Below are positions 12,865-18,861 of a stretch of DNA of 19,028 bases, piece by piece. Position 1 is the stretch's first letter. Each line of letters opens with the position of its first letter. Both the position numbers and the translations under genes were made by a program. A model generated the notes under the pieces. The model saw only the letters and a list, made by a program, of their open reading frames with translations, searched no databases and was not told the origin of the DNA. Origin of the DNA: Candidatus Levybacteria bacterium RIFCSPLOWO2_12_FULL_37_14 (lineage in GTDB: Bacteria; Patescibacteriota; Microgenomatia; Levybacterales; UBA12049); contig MFPH01000061.1 of NCBI GenBank assembly GCA_001782645.1, positions 1 to 19,028 on the forward strand, in the 5' to 3' direction.

Positions 12865-13753
12865 ATTCGTTCATTGGACCCAATTTAATCTTATCATTCG
12901 GATCGTCAATAAAAAAGTATAACACTGAACCTTTTTGCTTACCATCAAATCTTTCAAGATAATGCATCACTTCAGGAGATCCGCCCAAATGTTTTCCTGT
13001 CCACTGCGCAGGACCTGCATCTGCGATATCTGCAACAATAGCTCTTCCATTATTGGGATTTACGACTAGCATTTTTCTATATTTATAAAAATTTCTGTAT
13101 TCTGCAAATCTACTATTAAAATCTTTTGACAAAAAAGTTTGAACGGCAATATAATATTTTTCCCTATCTTTATCCAGCTGAAGAAGAGAATCTACAGAAT
13201 TGGCAAAATATCTCCAGGCGCCTAATCCCGGAGCCATACCAGCTAACCAATAAAGATTCCTATCTTCATCTGAATCGAAATGGCTACCTAAATTATCTCC
13301 GGGATAACGGGCTAAATGCTGTTCTGCTCCGATAAAACCATAACTTCTATTAAGTCTTTTGCCTTCCAACTCCTGTACAACTTTAATGCCATATGTCCTA
13401 GATAGAATATCTGAAATTTCCCGCTCTTCTCTCAGGCTTAACGGCCTTACATCTTTGGGTAAAATCTGAGCAAGATCCGATATTAAGAATACTTTTTTGT
13501 CCACCCCTTGAACTATTGAAGATTGCGCGTTAGCCGAGTCTGACTCGGCGTTAGCAATATTTGAGGGAGGAAAAAAATTGGAAACTTGCCCGGTTAGAAG
13601 CATTAATCCCCCTAAAGACCCTGAAACTAATTGTCTGTAATTATTGGATAGCCACATTAAGGATTCCCTGTGTTTGCTCCAAAGTTTTTTTTGTATATTT
13701 TGATGTCTGGCTCTCCATCGGTCGCTTAAATTTTTGTAATGCGATTGCGTCAT
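12854..13753 (-). CDS. Membrane-anchored protein with double-psi-barrel-like segment
   Basis: A 299-residue protein. The N-terminus is strongly basic (1-40), then a membrane helix or signal (about 41-60), a linker, and a large extracytoplasmic region. Residues about 227-266 (KMLVVNPNNGRAIVADIADAGP and WTGKHLGGSPEVMHYL) resemble the RlpA-type double-psi beta-barrel: substitution of the usual T-N-x-x-N-G-R-x-V-x-V-x-x-x-D-x-G-P. RlpA-like proteins act on or bind peptidoglycan, so a cell-wall role is likely; the catalytic identity is unsure. Two oddities: residues 67-77 (ANAESDSANAQ) are encoded by a palindrome within direct repeats, and the last two residues and stop codon come from a dispersed inverted repeat. 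Start ATG 13753 has no clear ribosome binding site. Confidence 0.78.
   Translation of the reverse strand: MTQSHYKNLSDRWRARHQNIQKKLWSKHRESLMWLSNNYRQLVSGSLGGLMLLTGQVSNFFPPSNIANAESDSANAQSSIVQGVDKKVFLISDLAQILPKDVRPLSLREEREISDILSRTYGIKVVQELEGKRLNRSYGFIGAEQHLARYPGDNLGSHFDSDEDRNLYWLAGMAPGLGAWRYFANSVDSLLQLDKDREKYYIAVQTFLSKDFNSRFAEYRNFYKYRKMLVVNPNNGRAIVADIADAGPAQWTGKHLGGSPEVMHYLERFDGKQKGSVLYFFIDDPNDKIKLGPMNELSS
13527..13555. repeat. In-frame palindrome with 8-nt direct repeats (copy 1)
   Basis: GCGTTAGC occurs at 13527-13534 and again at 13548-13555, exactly 21 nt apart. Between and overlapping them is the perfect 17-nt palindrome GCCGAGTCTGACTCGGC (13533-13549). Read in the gene, it encodes ANA-ESDS-ANA. 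Identical geometry, strand and reading frame are found in secA (14674-14703). Confidence 0.9.
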
Positions 13754-13802
13754 GGTAGTTTTTTTACTTATATTTATTTTATACTTTTACCCATAAATAT
13801 AG

Positions 13803-13808
13803 TATAGT
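13803..13808 (+). promoter_or_regulatory. -10 box giving a leaderless kinase transcript
   Basis: TATAGT at 13803-13808 is a good -10 hexamer that ends 6 nt before the ATG at 13815, so transcription would begin at the start codon. The -35 region is not convincing. The same 6-nt distance is seen at the divergent promoter near 11500. Confidence 0.5.
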
Positions 13809-13814
13809 GAAAAT

Positions 13815-14090
13815 ATGCTAATCTTTATACTTTTTTTAGCCTTACTATTGATAACTCTAATTTTTTTTCTGATATTGTCCAGAGAAGAGAAAGAAAAAAT
13901 TGAGTTTTTCCATGTCATGGCGCACAGATTTAGATCGCCAATTTCCATTATTAAATGGTATGTCGAGTTATTGTCCGATAAATCAGTTGGAACTCTCAAT
14001 GATAAGCAGAAAGAATATCTTAACGAAATTCGTAAAGCGAGCGAAAAGCTTAACGAAATTATTAACTCTATTTTACAAAAAAACAGATAA
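13815..14090 (+). CDS. Minimal histidine kinase: membrane helix plus HisKA only
   Basis: A 91-residue protein: membrane helix (about 2-22), then a HisKA dimerisation/phosphoacceptor domain (about 27-88) with the H-box FHVMAHRFRSPISIIKWYVELL, putative phosphoacceptor H37, followed by the second helix NDKQKEYLNEIRKASEKLNEIINSIL. The catalytic HATPase domain is wholly absent. In HisKA proteins the residue after His is usually Glu, Asp or Gln and assists autophosphorylation; here it is Arg (R38). The protein therefore cannot autophosphorylate by itself and may be a phosphotransfer or docking partner, or a degenerate kinase. A run of seven A precedes the stop; loss of one A would fuse the frame to the response regulator downstream. 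Confidence 0.85.
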   Translation: MLIFILFLALLLITLIFFLILSREEKEKIEFFHVMAHRFRSPISIIKWYVELLSDKSVGTLNDKQKEYLNEIRKASEKLNEIINSILQKNR

Positions 14091-14139
14091 AGAAAATAGT
14101 CTTGCAAACATCCTTAAGCTTATTTACAATAAGGAAGTA

Positions 14140-14526
14140 ATGGACAAAAAAAAGATTTTAATAGTTGACGATGAAGAGGCCGTACGGAAAGTTATTGCAG
14201 AAGCCCTTGGAAATCAGGAATTTACACTTCTCACGGCAAATAATGGCGAGGAAGGATTATCTCTTTCCCTAAAAGAACATCCCGATCTTATTCTCCTTGA
14301 CATCCTTATGCCAAAAGTGGATGGCATGATTATGCTCCAAAAACTTCGGAAGGATGAGTGGGGAAAGAAAGTCCCGGTTATCATTCTTACAAATGTAAAT
14401 CCAAATTCCAGCTATGTAATCAATTCTGTTCTTCAAAATGAACCAGCTTATTACTTGGTAAAAGCAGATGTAAAACTGGAGGGAATTGTTGATAAAGTCA
14501 AAGAAGTCCTCAAAATATCAGACTAA
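14140..14526 (+). CDS. Receiver-only response regulator (CheY-like)
   Basis: A 128-residue single receiver domain: acidic pocket D10-D11 (ILIVDDEE), phosphoacceptor D54 (ILLDILMPKVDG), switch Thr T84 (IILTN) and conserved K108 (YYLVKAD). There is no output domain. The ATG at 14140 is chosen because the domain begins immediately after it and AAGGAAG lies 4 nt upstream; the same frame is open back to about 13900 but overlaps the kinase gene there. It is the second gene after the mini-kinase. Its stop overlaps the stop of the convergent secA gene. As a single-domain regulator it probably acts by protein contact. Confidence 0.92.
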   Translation: MDKKKILIVDDEEAVRKVIAEALGNQEFTLLTANNGEEGLSLSLKEHPDLILLDILMPKVDGMIMLQKLRKDEWGKKVPVIILTNVNPNSSYVINSVLQNEPAYYLVKADVKLEGIVDKVKEVLKISD

Positions 14527-17225
14527 TTCGGATAGTGGCATTTTTTGTATTTTTTTCCGCTTCCACAATAACAGGGGTCGTTACGGCCTAATTTTTTTCC
14601 GCCAGAGGCGGATTTCGCTCCGCTCAACTTATCTTGCGCTTGATTACTTGAAGTTTCGGAAATTCCGGCAGCTGCTCCTGCCAAGTCAGACTTGGCTCCT
14701 GCCGGTTGCTCCGTTATATTCCGATGCTGATGCACTTGAGACGACTGCTGAACCTGAATTTTATAGATTCTATGCACAATTTCATCATCTATTGCATTGA
14801 TCAATTGTTCAAACATTGTATACGCTTCATTTTTGTATTCAACCAATGGGTCTCGTTGTCCATATCCTCTTAACCCTATTCCTCCTCTTAAATTCTCCAC
14901 CGCGTCCAAGTGGTCCATCCACAAAGTATCACTAACCGACAGCATCACGTATCTTTCAATTCGCTCCATCATTTCTTTTCCTAATTGTTTTTTCCGCTGT
15001 TCGTAAATATCATGCGTGATATTAGTTAAGAAATTTATTTTCTGTTCCTGAGCAGTTGCTGTTTCCAATTGCTTAACTAATTGCTGCTTGGAAGAATCAT
15101 CAAAAGGAATTATGGTTGTAAAATCATCAATTATTTTTTCATCCGTCAACTTGCCGTCTTCGTTTACTTGAGCTGTATGAGTATTAATAATCGTTGATAC
15201 GGATGTATCGATTTTTTCAATTATTTTTTTCTCCAAAGATTCTTTATTTTCCAAAACCACTCTTCGCCTTTTATAAATTATTTCTCTTTGTTTATTTAAA
15301 ACATCATCGTAATCAACCAAATGTTTTCTGATGTCAAAATTGAATCCTTCGACCTTTGTCTGCGCTTGTTCAATTGCACGAGATACAATCATATGCTGCA
15401 ATGGAACATCTTCGGGCATGTTGAATCGAGTCATAACTCCCGATATCGTATCCCCGCCAAAAAGCTTCATTATTTCATCATCCAAGGCAATAAAAAATCT
15501 GGACGATCCGGGATCTCCCTGGCGGCCCGATCTCCCTCTCAGCTGATTATCTATTCTTCGCGATTCATGTCTTTCGGTACCAATTACATACAGTCCGCCA
15601 AGCTTTACAACCGCATCATGCTCTTTTTGCCATGCTTTAAATTTAACTGATTCCTTTTCCGCATTCGGTGTTTCCCCGCCCAAAATAATATCAACCCCTC
15701 GTCCCGCCATATTGGTCGCAACAGTCACAGCTCCCTTTTCTCCGGCCTTGGAAATAATTCTTGCTTCCTGCTCATGATTTTTAGCGTTGAGAATTTCATG
15801 TTTTATTCCGCGACGCCGCAAAAGTTCCGATATTAATTCATTTTTATCTATTGATGTCGTTCCAACTAAAACAGGTTGTCCAATTTTGTAAGCTTTCTCT
15901 ATCTCGTTGGCAACGGCAGAGTATTTTGCCCGTCCGCTTTTATAAACCAAGTCTTGATGATCGCGTCGAATCATTAACTTATTTGTAGGAATTACAACAA
16001 CGTTTAAATTGTAAATTTTATGAAATTCTCGGGCTTCTGTAACGGCAGTTCCTGTCATTCCTGCCAATTTTTCATACATTCTAAAATAATTTTGCAAGGA
16101 TACTGTTGCCATTGTTTTGGATTCCCTTTGTATCGGAACATTTTCTTTTGCCTCAATTGCCTGATGTAATCCTTCTGAAAGTCTTCTTCCCATCATAAGC
16201 CGCCCCGTAAATTCATCTACCAAAATAACCTGATTGTCTTTCACGATATAATCTTTTTCTTTTCTAAATAAAGTTCTTGCTTTTAAAGCTGCTTCCAAAT
16301 GATAAACAGTATTGAAATCTTTTTCATAAATACTGCTAACTCCATAAAGCTTTTCGATTTTCCCAATTCCATGATCTGTCAAATGTGCAGTCCTCAATTT
16401 CTCGTCAACCTTGTAATCTATATCCGAATTTAATTTATCAACCAGAGCGGCATATTCATAATATTTTTGAGTAGGAGATTCATCCGGAGCAGAAATTATG
16501 TGAGGAGTTCGCGCTTCGTCAATAAGAACTGAGTCAACTTCGTCAACAACCGCATAATAATAACCCCGCTGAACAGTTTCTTTTATGTCTTGCGCCATAT
16601 TATCCCTCAGATAATCAAAACCAAATTCTGAATTTATCCCGTAAGTAACATCTGTCTTATAAGCTTCTTTGCGGTCAATTGATTTTAGATGAGAAAGTCT
16701 AGGATCCTGCGCATCTTTATCGATAAAATCCGGATCAAAAATAAAGGATTGATCATTAATAATTGAGGAAACCGTAACGCCTAGCAAATTAAATATTGGC
16801 CCCATCCATCCTGCATCCCGGCGCGCCAGATAATCATTGACCGTAACCAAATGAACGCCTTTACCGGTTAGGCTGTGCAGATATAGCGCCGGAATTGACG
16901 AAAGAGTTTTTCCCTCTCCTGTTTTTTGTTCTGCAATTTTTCCGATTGCTAAGGTTATACCCGCCATCAGCTGAACATCATAATGCCGTTGACCGATAGA
17001 CCTTCTTGATGCTTCCCTAACTAACGCGAATGCTTCCGGCAACAGAAAATCCAAAGATTCTCCCCCTGCAATTCTTTCCTTAAACTCTTTTGTTTTTAAA
17101 GGAAAGTCTTTTTCTTTTAATTTTTTAAATTTTTCTTCAAATGAATTAATTTCCGAAACCAAAGGTTTTAGTTTATTTATTTCTTTTTCATTAGAATCAA
17201 AAAATTTTCCGATAAAATTAAACAT
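14523..17225 (-). CDS. secA: SecA, preprotein translocase ATPase
   Basis: A 900-residue motor that pushes secretory preproteins through SecYEG. Walker A TGEGKT is at 102-107, the DEVDSVLIDEARTP Walker B region at 228-241, and there are GMTGTA, a VATNMAGRGVDI helicase motif, GTERHESRRIDNQLRGRSGRQGDPG and a C-terminal zinc SEC-C motif CYCGSGKKYKKCH in the last 20 residues. A roughly 35-residue insertion (about 155-190, after LGVTVSSII) lies before TDVTYGINSEFGFDYLRDN compared with E. coli. The disordered linker before the zinc motif carries two palindromes, one in the same form as in the barrel-protein gene. Upstream lie a terminator hairpin and a lysine-rich mini-gene. The start has no clear ribosome binding site. 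Confidence 0.98.
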   Translation of the reverse strand: MFNFIGKFFDSNEKEINKLKPLVSEINSFEEKFKKLKEKDFPLKTKEFKERIAGGESLDFLLPEAFALVREASRRSIGQRHYDVQLMAGITLAIGKIAEQKTGEGKTLSSIPALYLHSLTGKGVHLVTVNDYLARRDAGWMGPIFNLLGVTVSSIINDQSFIFDPDFIDKDAQDPRLSHLKSIDRKEAYKTDVTYGINSEFGFDYLRDNMAQDIKETVQRGYYYAVVDEVDSVLIDEARTPHIISAPDESPTQKYYEYAALVDKLNSDIDYKVDEKLRTAHLTDHGIGKIEKLYGVSSIYEKDFNTVYHLEAALKARTLFRKEKDYIVKDNQVILVDEFTGRLMMGRRLSEGLHQAIEAKENVPIQRESKTMATVSLQNYFRMYEKLAGMTGTAVTEAREFHKIYNLNVVVIPTNKLMIRRDHQDLVYKSGRAKYSAVANEIEKAYKIGQPVLVGTTSIDKNELISELLRRRGIKHEILNAKNHEQEARIISKAGEKGAVTVATNMAGRGVDIILGGETPNAEKESVKFKAWQKEHDAVVKLGGLYVIGTERHESRRIDNQLRGRSGRQGDPGSSRFFIALDDEIMKLFGGDTISGVMTRFNMPEDVPLQHMIVSRAIEQAQTKVEGFNFDIRKHLVDYDDVLNKQREIIYKRRRVVLENKESLEKKIIEKIDTSVSTIINTHTAQVNEDGKLTDEKIIDDFTTIIPFDDSSKQQLVKQLETATAQEQKINFLTNITHDIYEQRKKQLGKEMMERIERYVMLSVSDTLWMDHLDAVENLRGGIGLRGYGQRDPLVEYKNEAYTMFEQLINAIDDEIVHRIYKIQVQQSSQVHQHRNITEQPAGAKSDLAGAAAGISETSSNQAQDKLSGAKSASGGKKLGRNDPCYCGSGKKYKKCHYPN
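14598..14612. repeat. Second palindrome in the secA linker
   Basis: TCCGCC-AGA-GGCGGA forms a perfect 6-bp stem in the codons for ASGGK. Around it, ATTT....TCCGC at 14591-14602 recurs at 14612-14623, again 21 nt apart but with three mismatches and low complexity, so a relationship to the other insertions is only suggested. Confidence 0.55.
14674..14703. repeat. In-frame palindrome with 9-nt direct repeats (copy 2)
   Basis: GCTCCTGCC at 14674-14682 and again at 14695-14703, 21 nt apart, around the perfect 17-nt palindrome GCCAAGTCAGACTTGGC (14680-14696). In secA it encodes AGA-KSDL-AGA. The palindrome starts 6 nt after the start of the first direct repeat, exactly as at 13527-13555. Confidence 0.9.
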
Positions 17226-17253
17226 ATACTTATTTTATCACAATAAAAAGAAA

Positions 17254-17282
17254 ATCCCCTCTTTCTTTAAGAAAGAGGGGAT
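17254..17282 (-). terminator. Strong Rho-independent terminator upstream of secA
   Basis: ATCCCCTCTTTC (17254-17265) pairs perfectly with GAAAGAGGGGAT (17271-17282), a 12-bp stem with a 5-nt loop. On the minus strand it is followed by TTTTCTTTTT, giving a typical intrinsic terminator. It lies between the lysine-rich mini-gene and secA, 28 nt before the secA ATG, so it either ends the mini-gene transcript or is a regulated attenuator for secA. Confidence 0.85.
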
Positions 17283-17324
17283 ACCAACTGATCAATTGGT
17301 AATACTCCAAATAGCTTACCAATT
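17282..17324 (-). promoter_or_regulatory. Two mutually exclusive hairpins after the mini-gene
   Basis: Hairpin 1: AATTGGTAA (17294-17302) with TTACCAATT (17316-17324), 9 bp, starting within the stop codon of the lysine-rich gene. Hairpin 2: TACCAAC (17282-17288) with its partner ending TTGGTA (17295-17301), about 8 bp including one wobble, tetraloop GATC. Both need bases 17294-17301, so only one can form. The arrangement resembles an antiterminator/anti-antiterminator ahead of the terminator. Confidence 0.55.
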
Positions 17325-17367
17325 ACTTCTTCTTCTTCTTTTTCTTTCCTTTCTTTTTCTTTGCCAT
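17323..17367 (-). CDS. 14-residue polylysine mini-protein upstream of secA
   Basis: ATG at 17367 gives MAKKKKGKKKKKKK and TAA at 17325-17323: 11 of 14 residues are Lys, the last five all AAG codons. The ribosome binding site GGGGGTGAT (matching 8 of 9 bases of the ideal GGAGGTGAT) lies 7 nt before the ATG and is the strongest in the window, which argues for real translation. I do not recognise a family. Possible roles: a nucleic-acid- or ribosome-binding micro-protein, or a leader peptide whose polylysine translation stalls ribosomes and controls secA. It is separated from secA by competing hairpins and a terminator. Confidence 0.72.
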   Translation of the reverse strand: MAKKKKGKKKKKKK

Positions 17368-17375
17368 TGTGAAAT

Positions 17376-17384
17376 CACCCCCCC
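17376..17384 (-). promoter_or_regulatory. Near-ideal Shine-Dalgarno site of the polylysine gene
   Basis: On the minus strand a run of G followed by GGTGAT can pair with the 3' end of 16S rRNA over eight of nine positions, with 6-7 nt spacing to ATG 17367. Most other genes in the window have weak or no such site, so this one stands out and fixes the start. Confidence 0.75.
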
Positions 17385-17429
17385 TCGTCCACCAAAGTTT
17401 TAACGTCAGTGGATTTTTTTACTAATCTA

Positions 17430-17463
17430 ATTATAATTGTGAATAATTTTTTTTATTTGTCAA
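17430..17463 (-). promoter_or_regulatory. Possible promoter of polylysine gene (and secA)
   Basis: Minus strand: consensus TTGACA at 17463-17458 and consensus TATAAT at 17435-17430. The spacer is 22 nt, which is too long for a normal sigma70 promoter, so only the -10 box may be used or the pairing is coincidental. Transcription would start near 17423 and give a leader of about 55 nt. Confidence 0.4.
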
Positions 17464-17529
17464 GTAAAATGCTCTGCTTCAAAAATAAATGTTTAGGGCG
17501 TGAATTGAGCAAAAAAAATGGGGCGTAAA

Positions 17530-18789
17530 TTATTGATTTTTTGCAGATATTTTTTCGCAATTTAAATATTTTTGTAAAATTTTTGGAATTAAAACTGATC
17601 CGTCTTCCTGTTGATAATTTTCAAGCATCGCAATTATCGGTCTTGCTGAGAAAGCAGTTCCGTTTAAAATATTTACAAATTCTTTTTTATTCTGCTCTGC
17701 AGAATATTTAATATTTAATCTTCTCGCCTGAAAATCTGTTGTTGTGGACGCAGAGGTAACTTCTCTATATTTATTTTCCGAAGGAATCCATGCTTCTAAA
17801 TCATATTTTCTCGCTGCAGGAAAACCAAGATCTCCTGTACACATTTTTACAACTTGATATGGAATTCCTAATGCCTGTAAAAGTTTTTCTTCCAAAGACA
17901 ACAAATATTCATGCTCTTTATCATCCTCTCCTTTAGCAACAAAGGAAACCATTTCAATTTTATCAAACTGGTGTGCTCTTAAAATTCCTCTGGTATCTTT
18001 TCCATAACTTCCCGCTTCTCTTCTGAAACAAGTTGAAAAACCTACATATCTTTTTGGTAAATCTTTAACATTTAATATTTCGTCTTTATGCATGGACACA
18101 ATTGACTGCTCCGATGTTCCAACTAAAACCAACCCATCCTTTTCCAGAATATACATGTCCTCATCTCCGCTTTTCTCCATGTAACCTAGCCCCCTCATCA
18201 CTTCTTTTTTGATTAAAACAGGAGGAAGAACTGGAATAAAACCTTCTTTTAATAAAATTTCAAACGCCAATTCCCTTAAAGCAAATTCCAAAAGAACTCC
18301 TTCATTTTTTAAAAAATAAAATCTTGCACCTGATATTTTAGATGCCCTTGCAACATCTACAATGTCCAAATTTTCTCCAATCTCCAAATGATCTTTGGGT
18401 TTAAAACTAAATTTAGTAGGTGTCCCTACTTTTCTTAAAACTTTATTTTCCGTATCGTTTTTTCCAATCTTAACATCTGGCTTTGCAGGATTTGGAATTT
18501 TATAGAGCTCTATTTTTAGCTCAATCCAAACTGCCTTTAACGCATGCTCTTCTTTTTCTAATTTTTCTTTTAATGTTTTTCCTTTTTTCAAATACTGCGG
18601 AGTTGGTTTTCCCTTCATGGACGCTGTCAAAATATTTCTTTCCTCCCGAAGTTTCTGAACGGCAATTGACAATTCCCTATGCTTACTATCAATTTCTAAA
18701 ATATGATTAATATTAATATCAATATTTTTATCTTTCGCAGCCTTCTGAATTTTTTCCGGATTTTCTCTTATTAAATTTATATCTATCAT
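17530..18789 (-). CDS. serS: Seryl-tRNA synthetase
   Basis: A 419-residue class II synthetase that charges tRNA-Ser. The N-terminal tRNA-binding coiled coil occupies about 27-105 (KHRELSIAVQKLREERN...LEKEEHALKAVWIELK). The catalytic core shows motif 2 FRREAGSYGKDTRGILRAHQF and motif 3 NGTAFSARPIIAMLENYQQEDGSVLIPKIL, with TSE in GTSEQS marking the serine pocket. Length matches the family (about 425). The start MIDINLIRENPEKIQ matches the usual N-terminus. It follows a terminator-like repeat region and has no clear Shine-Dalgarno site. No T-box is visible upstream. Confidence 0.97.
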   Translation of the reverse strand: MIDINLIRENPEKIQKAAKDKNIDININHILEIDSKHRELSIAVQKLREERNILTASMKGKPTPQYLKKGKTLKEKLEKEEHALKAVWIELKIELYKIPNPAKPDVKIGKNDTENKVLRKVGTPTKFSFKPKDHLEIGENLDIVDVARASKISGARFYFLKNEGVLLEFALRELAFEILLKEGFIPVLPPVLIKKEVMRGLGYMEKSGDEDMYILEKDGLVLVGTSEQSIVSMHKDEILNVKDLPKRYVGFSTCFRREAGSYGKDTRGILRAHQFDKIEMVSFVAKGEDDKEHEYLLSLEEKLLQALGIPYQVVKMCTGDLGFPAARKYDLEAWIPSENKYREVTSASTTTDFQARRLNIKYSAEQNKKEFVNILNGTAFSARPIIAMLENYQQEDGSVLIPKILQKYLNCEKISAKNQ

Positions 18790-18806
18790 AATTTCTCAAT
18801 TATTCA

Positions 18807-18861
18807 ATTAACGGATTAAAAAATTAACGAATTAAATCCGTTAACCCGTTAATTCGTTAAT
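18807..18861 (-). terminator. Repeat-built terminator between unknown gene and serS
   Basis: ATTAACGAATTAA (18823-18835) pairs perfectly with TTAATTCGTTAAT (18849-18861), 13 bp with a 13-nt loop; on the minus strand it is followed by a run of T, as in an intrinsic terminator, although the stem has only two G-C pairs. The stop codon of the upstream gene is inside the stem. The loop segment GTTAACGGAT can instead pair with ATCCGTTAAT at 18807-18816, so two structures compete. The whole block is made of TTAACGRR octamers. Confidence 0.6.

Larger units (their letters stand above)
17226..17529. other. secA leader region between serS and secA
   Basis: This 304-nt stretch holds, in minus-strand order: a possible promoter (17463-17430), a weak hairpin TCCAC/GTGGA (17388-17413), a very strong ribosome binding site, the 14-codon lysine-rich gene, two mutually exclusive hairpins, a Rho-independent terminator and 28 nt to the secA start. 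An 11-nt near-repeat GGGCGTGAATT/GGGCGTAAATT (17496, 17521) follows serS. Confidence 0.7.

Noticed and set aside
13787..14107. Minus-strand open frame of 106 codons opposite the mini-kinase
   Set aside because: The plus-strand frame has a recognisable HisKA domain; the antisense frame is Ser/Leu-rich without motifs.
13900..14139. N-terminal extension of the response regulator back to 13900
   Set aside because: The extension overlaps the HisKA gene in another frame and has no domain content; the receiver starts right at ATG 14140 with a good ribosome binding site. Kept only as part of the slippage hypothesis.
17388..17420. Plus-strand terminator TCCAC/GTGGA with seven T
   Set aside because: Only a 5-bp stem with a long loop and no plus-strand gene upstream; probably coincidental.
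18790..18860. T-box riboswitch in front of serS
   Set aside because: The leader is under 70 nt, mostly TTAACGRR repeats, without a T-box motif or specifier loop.
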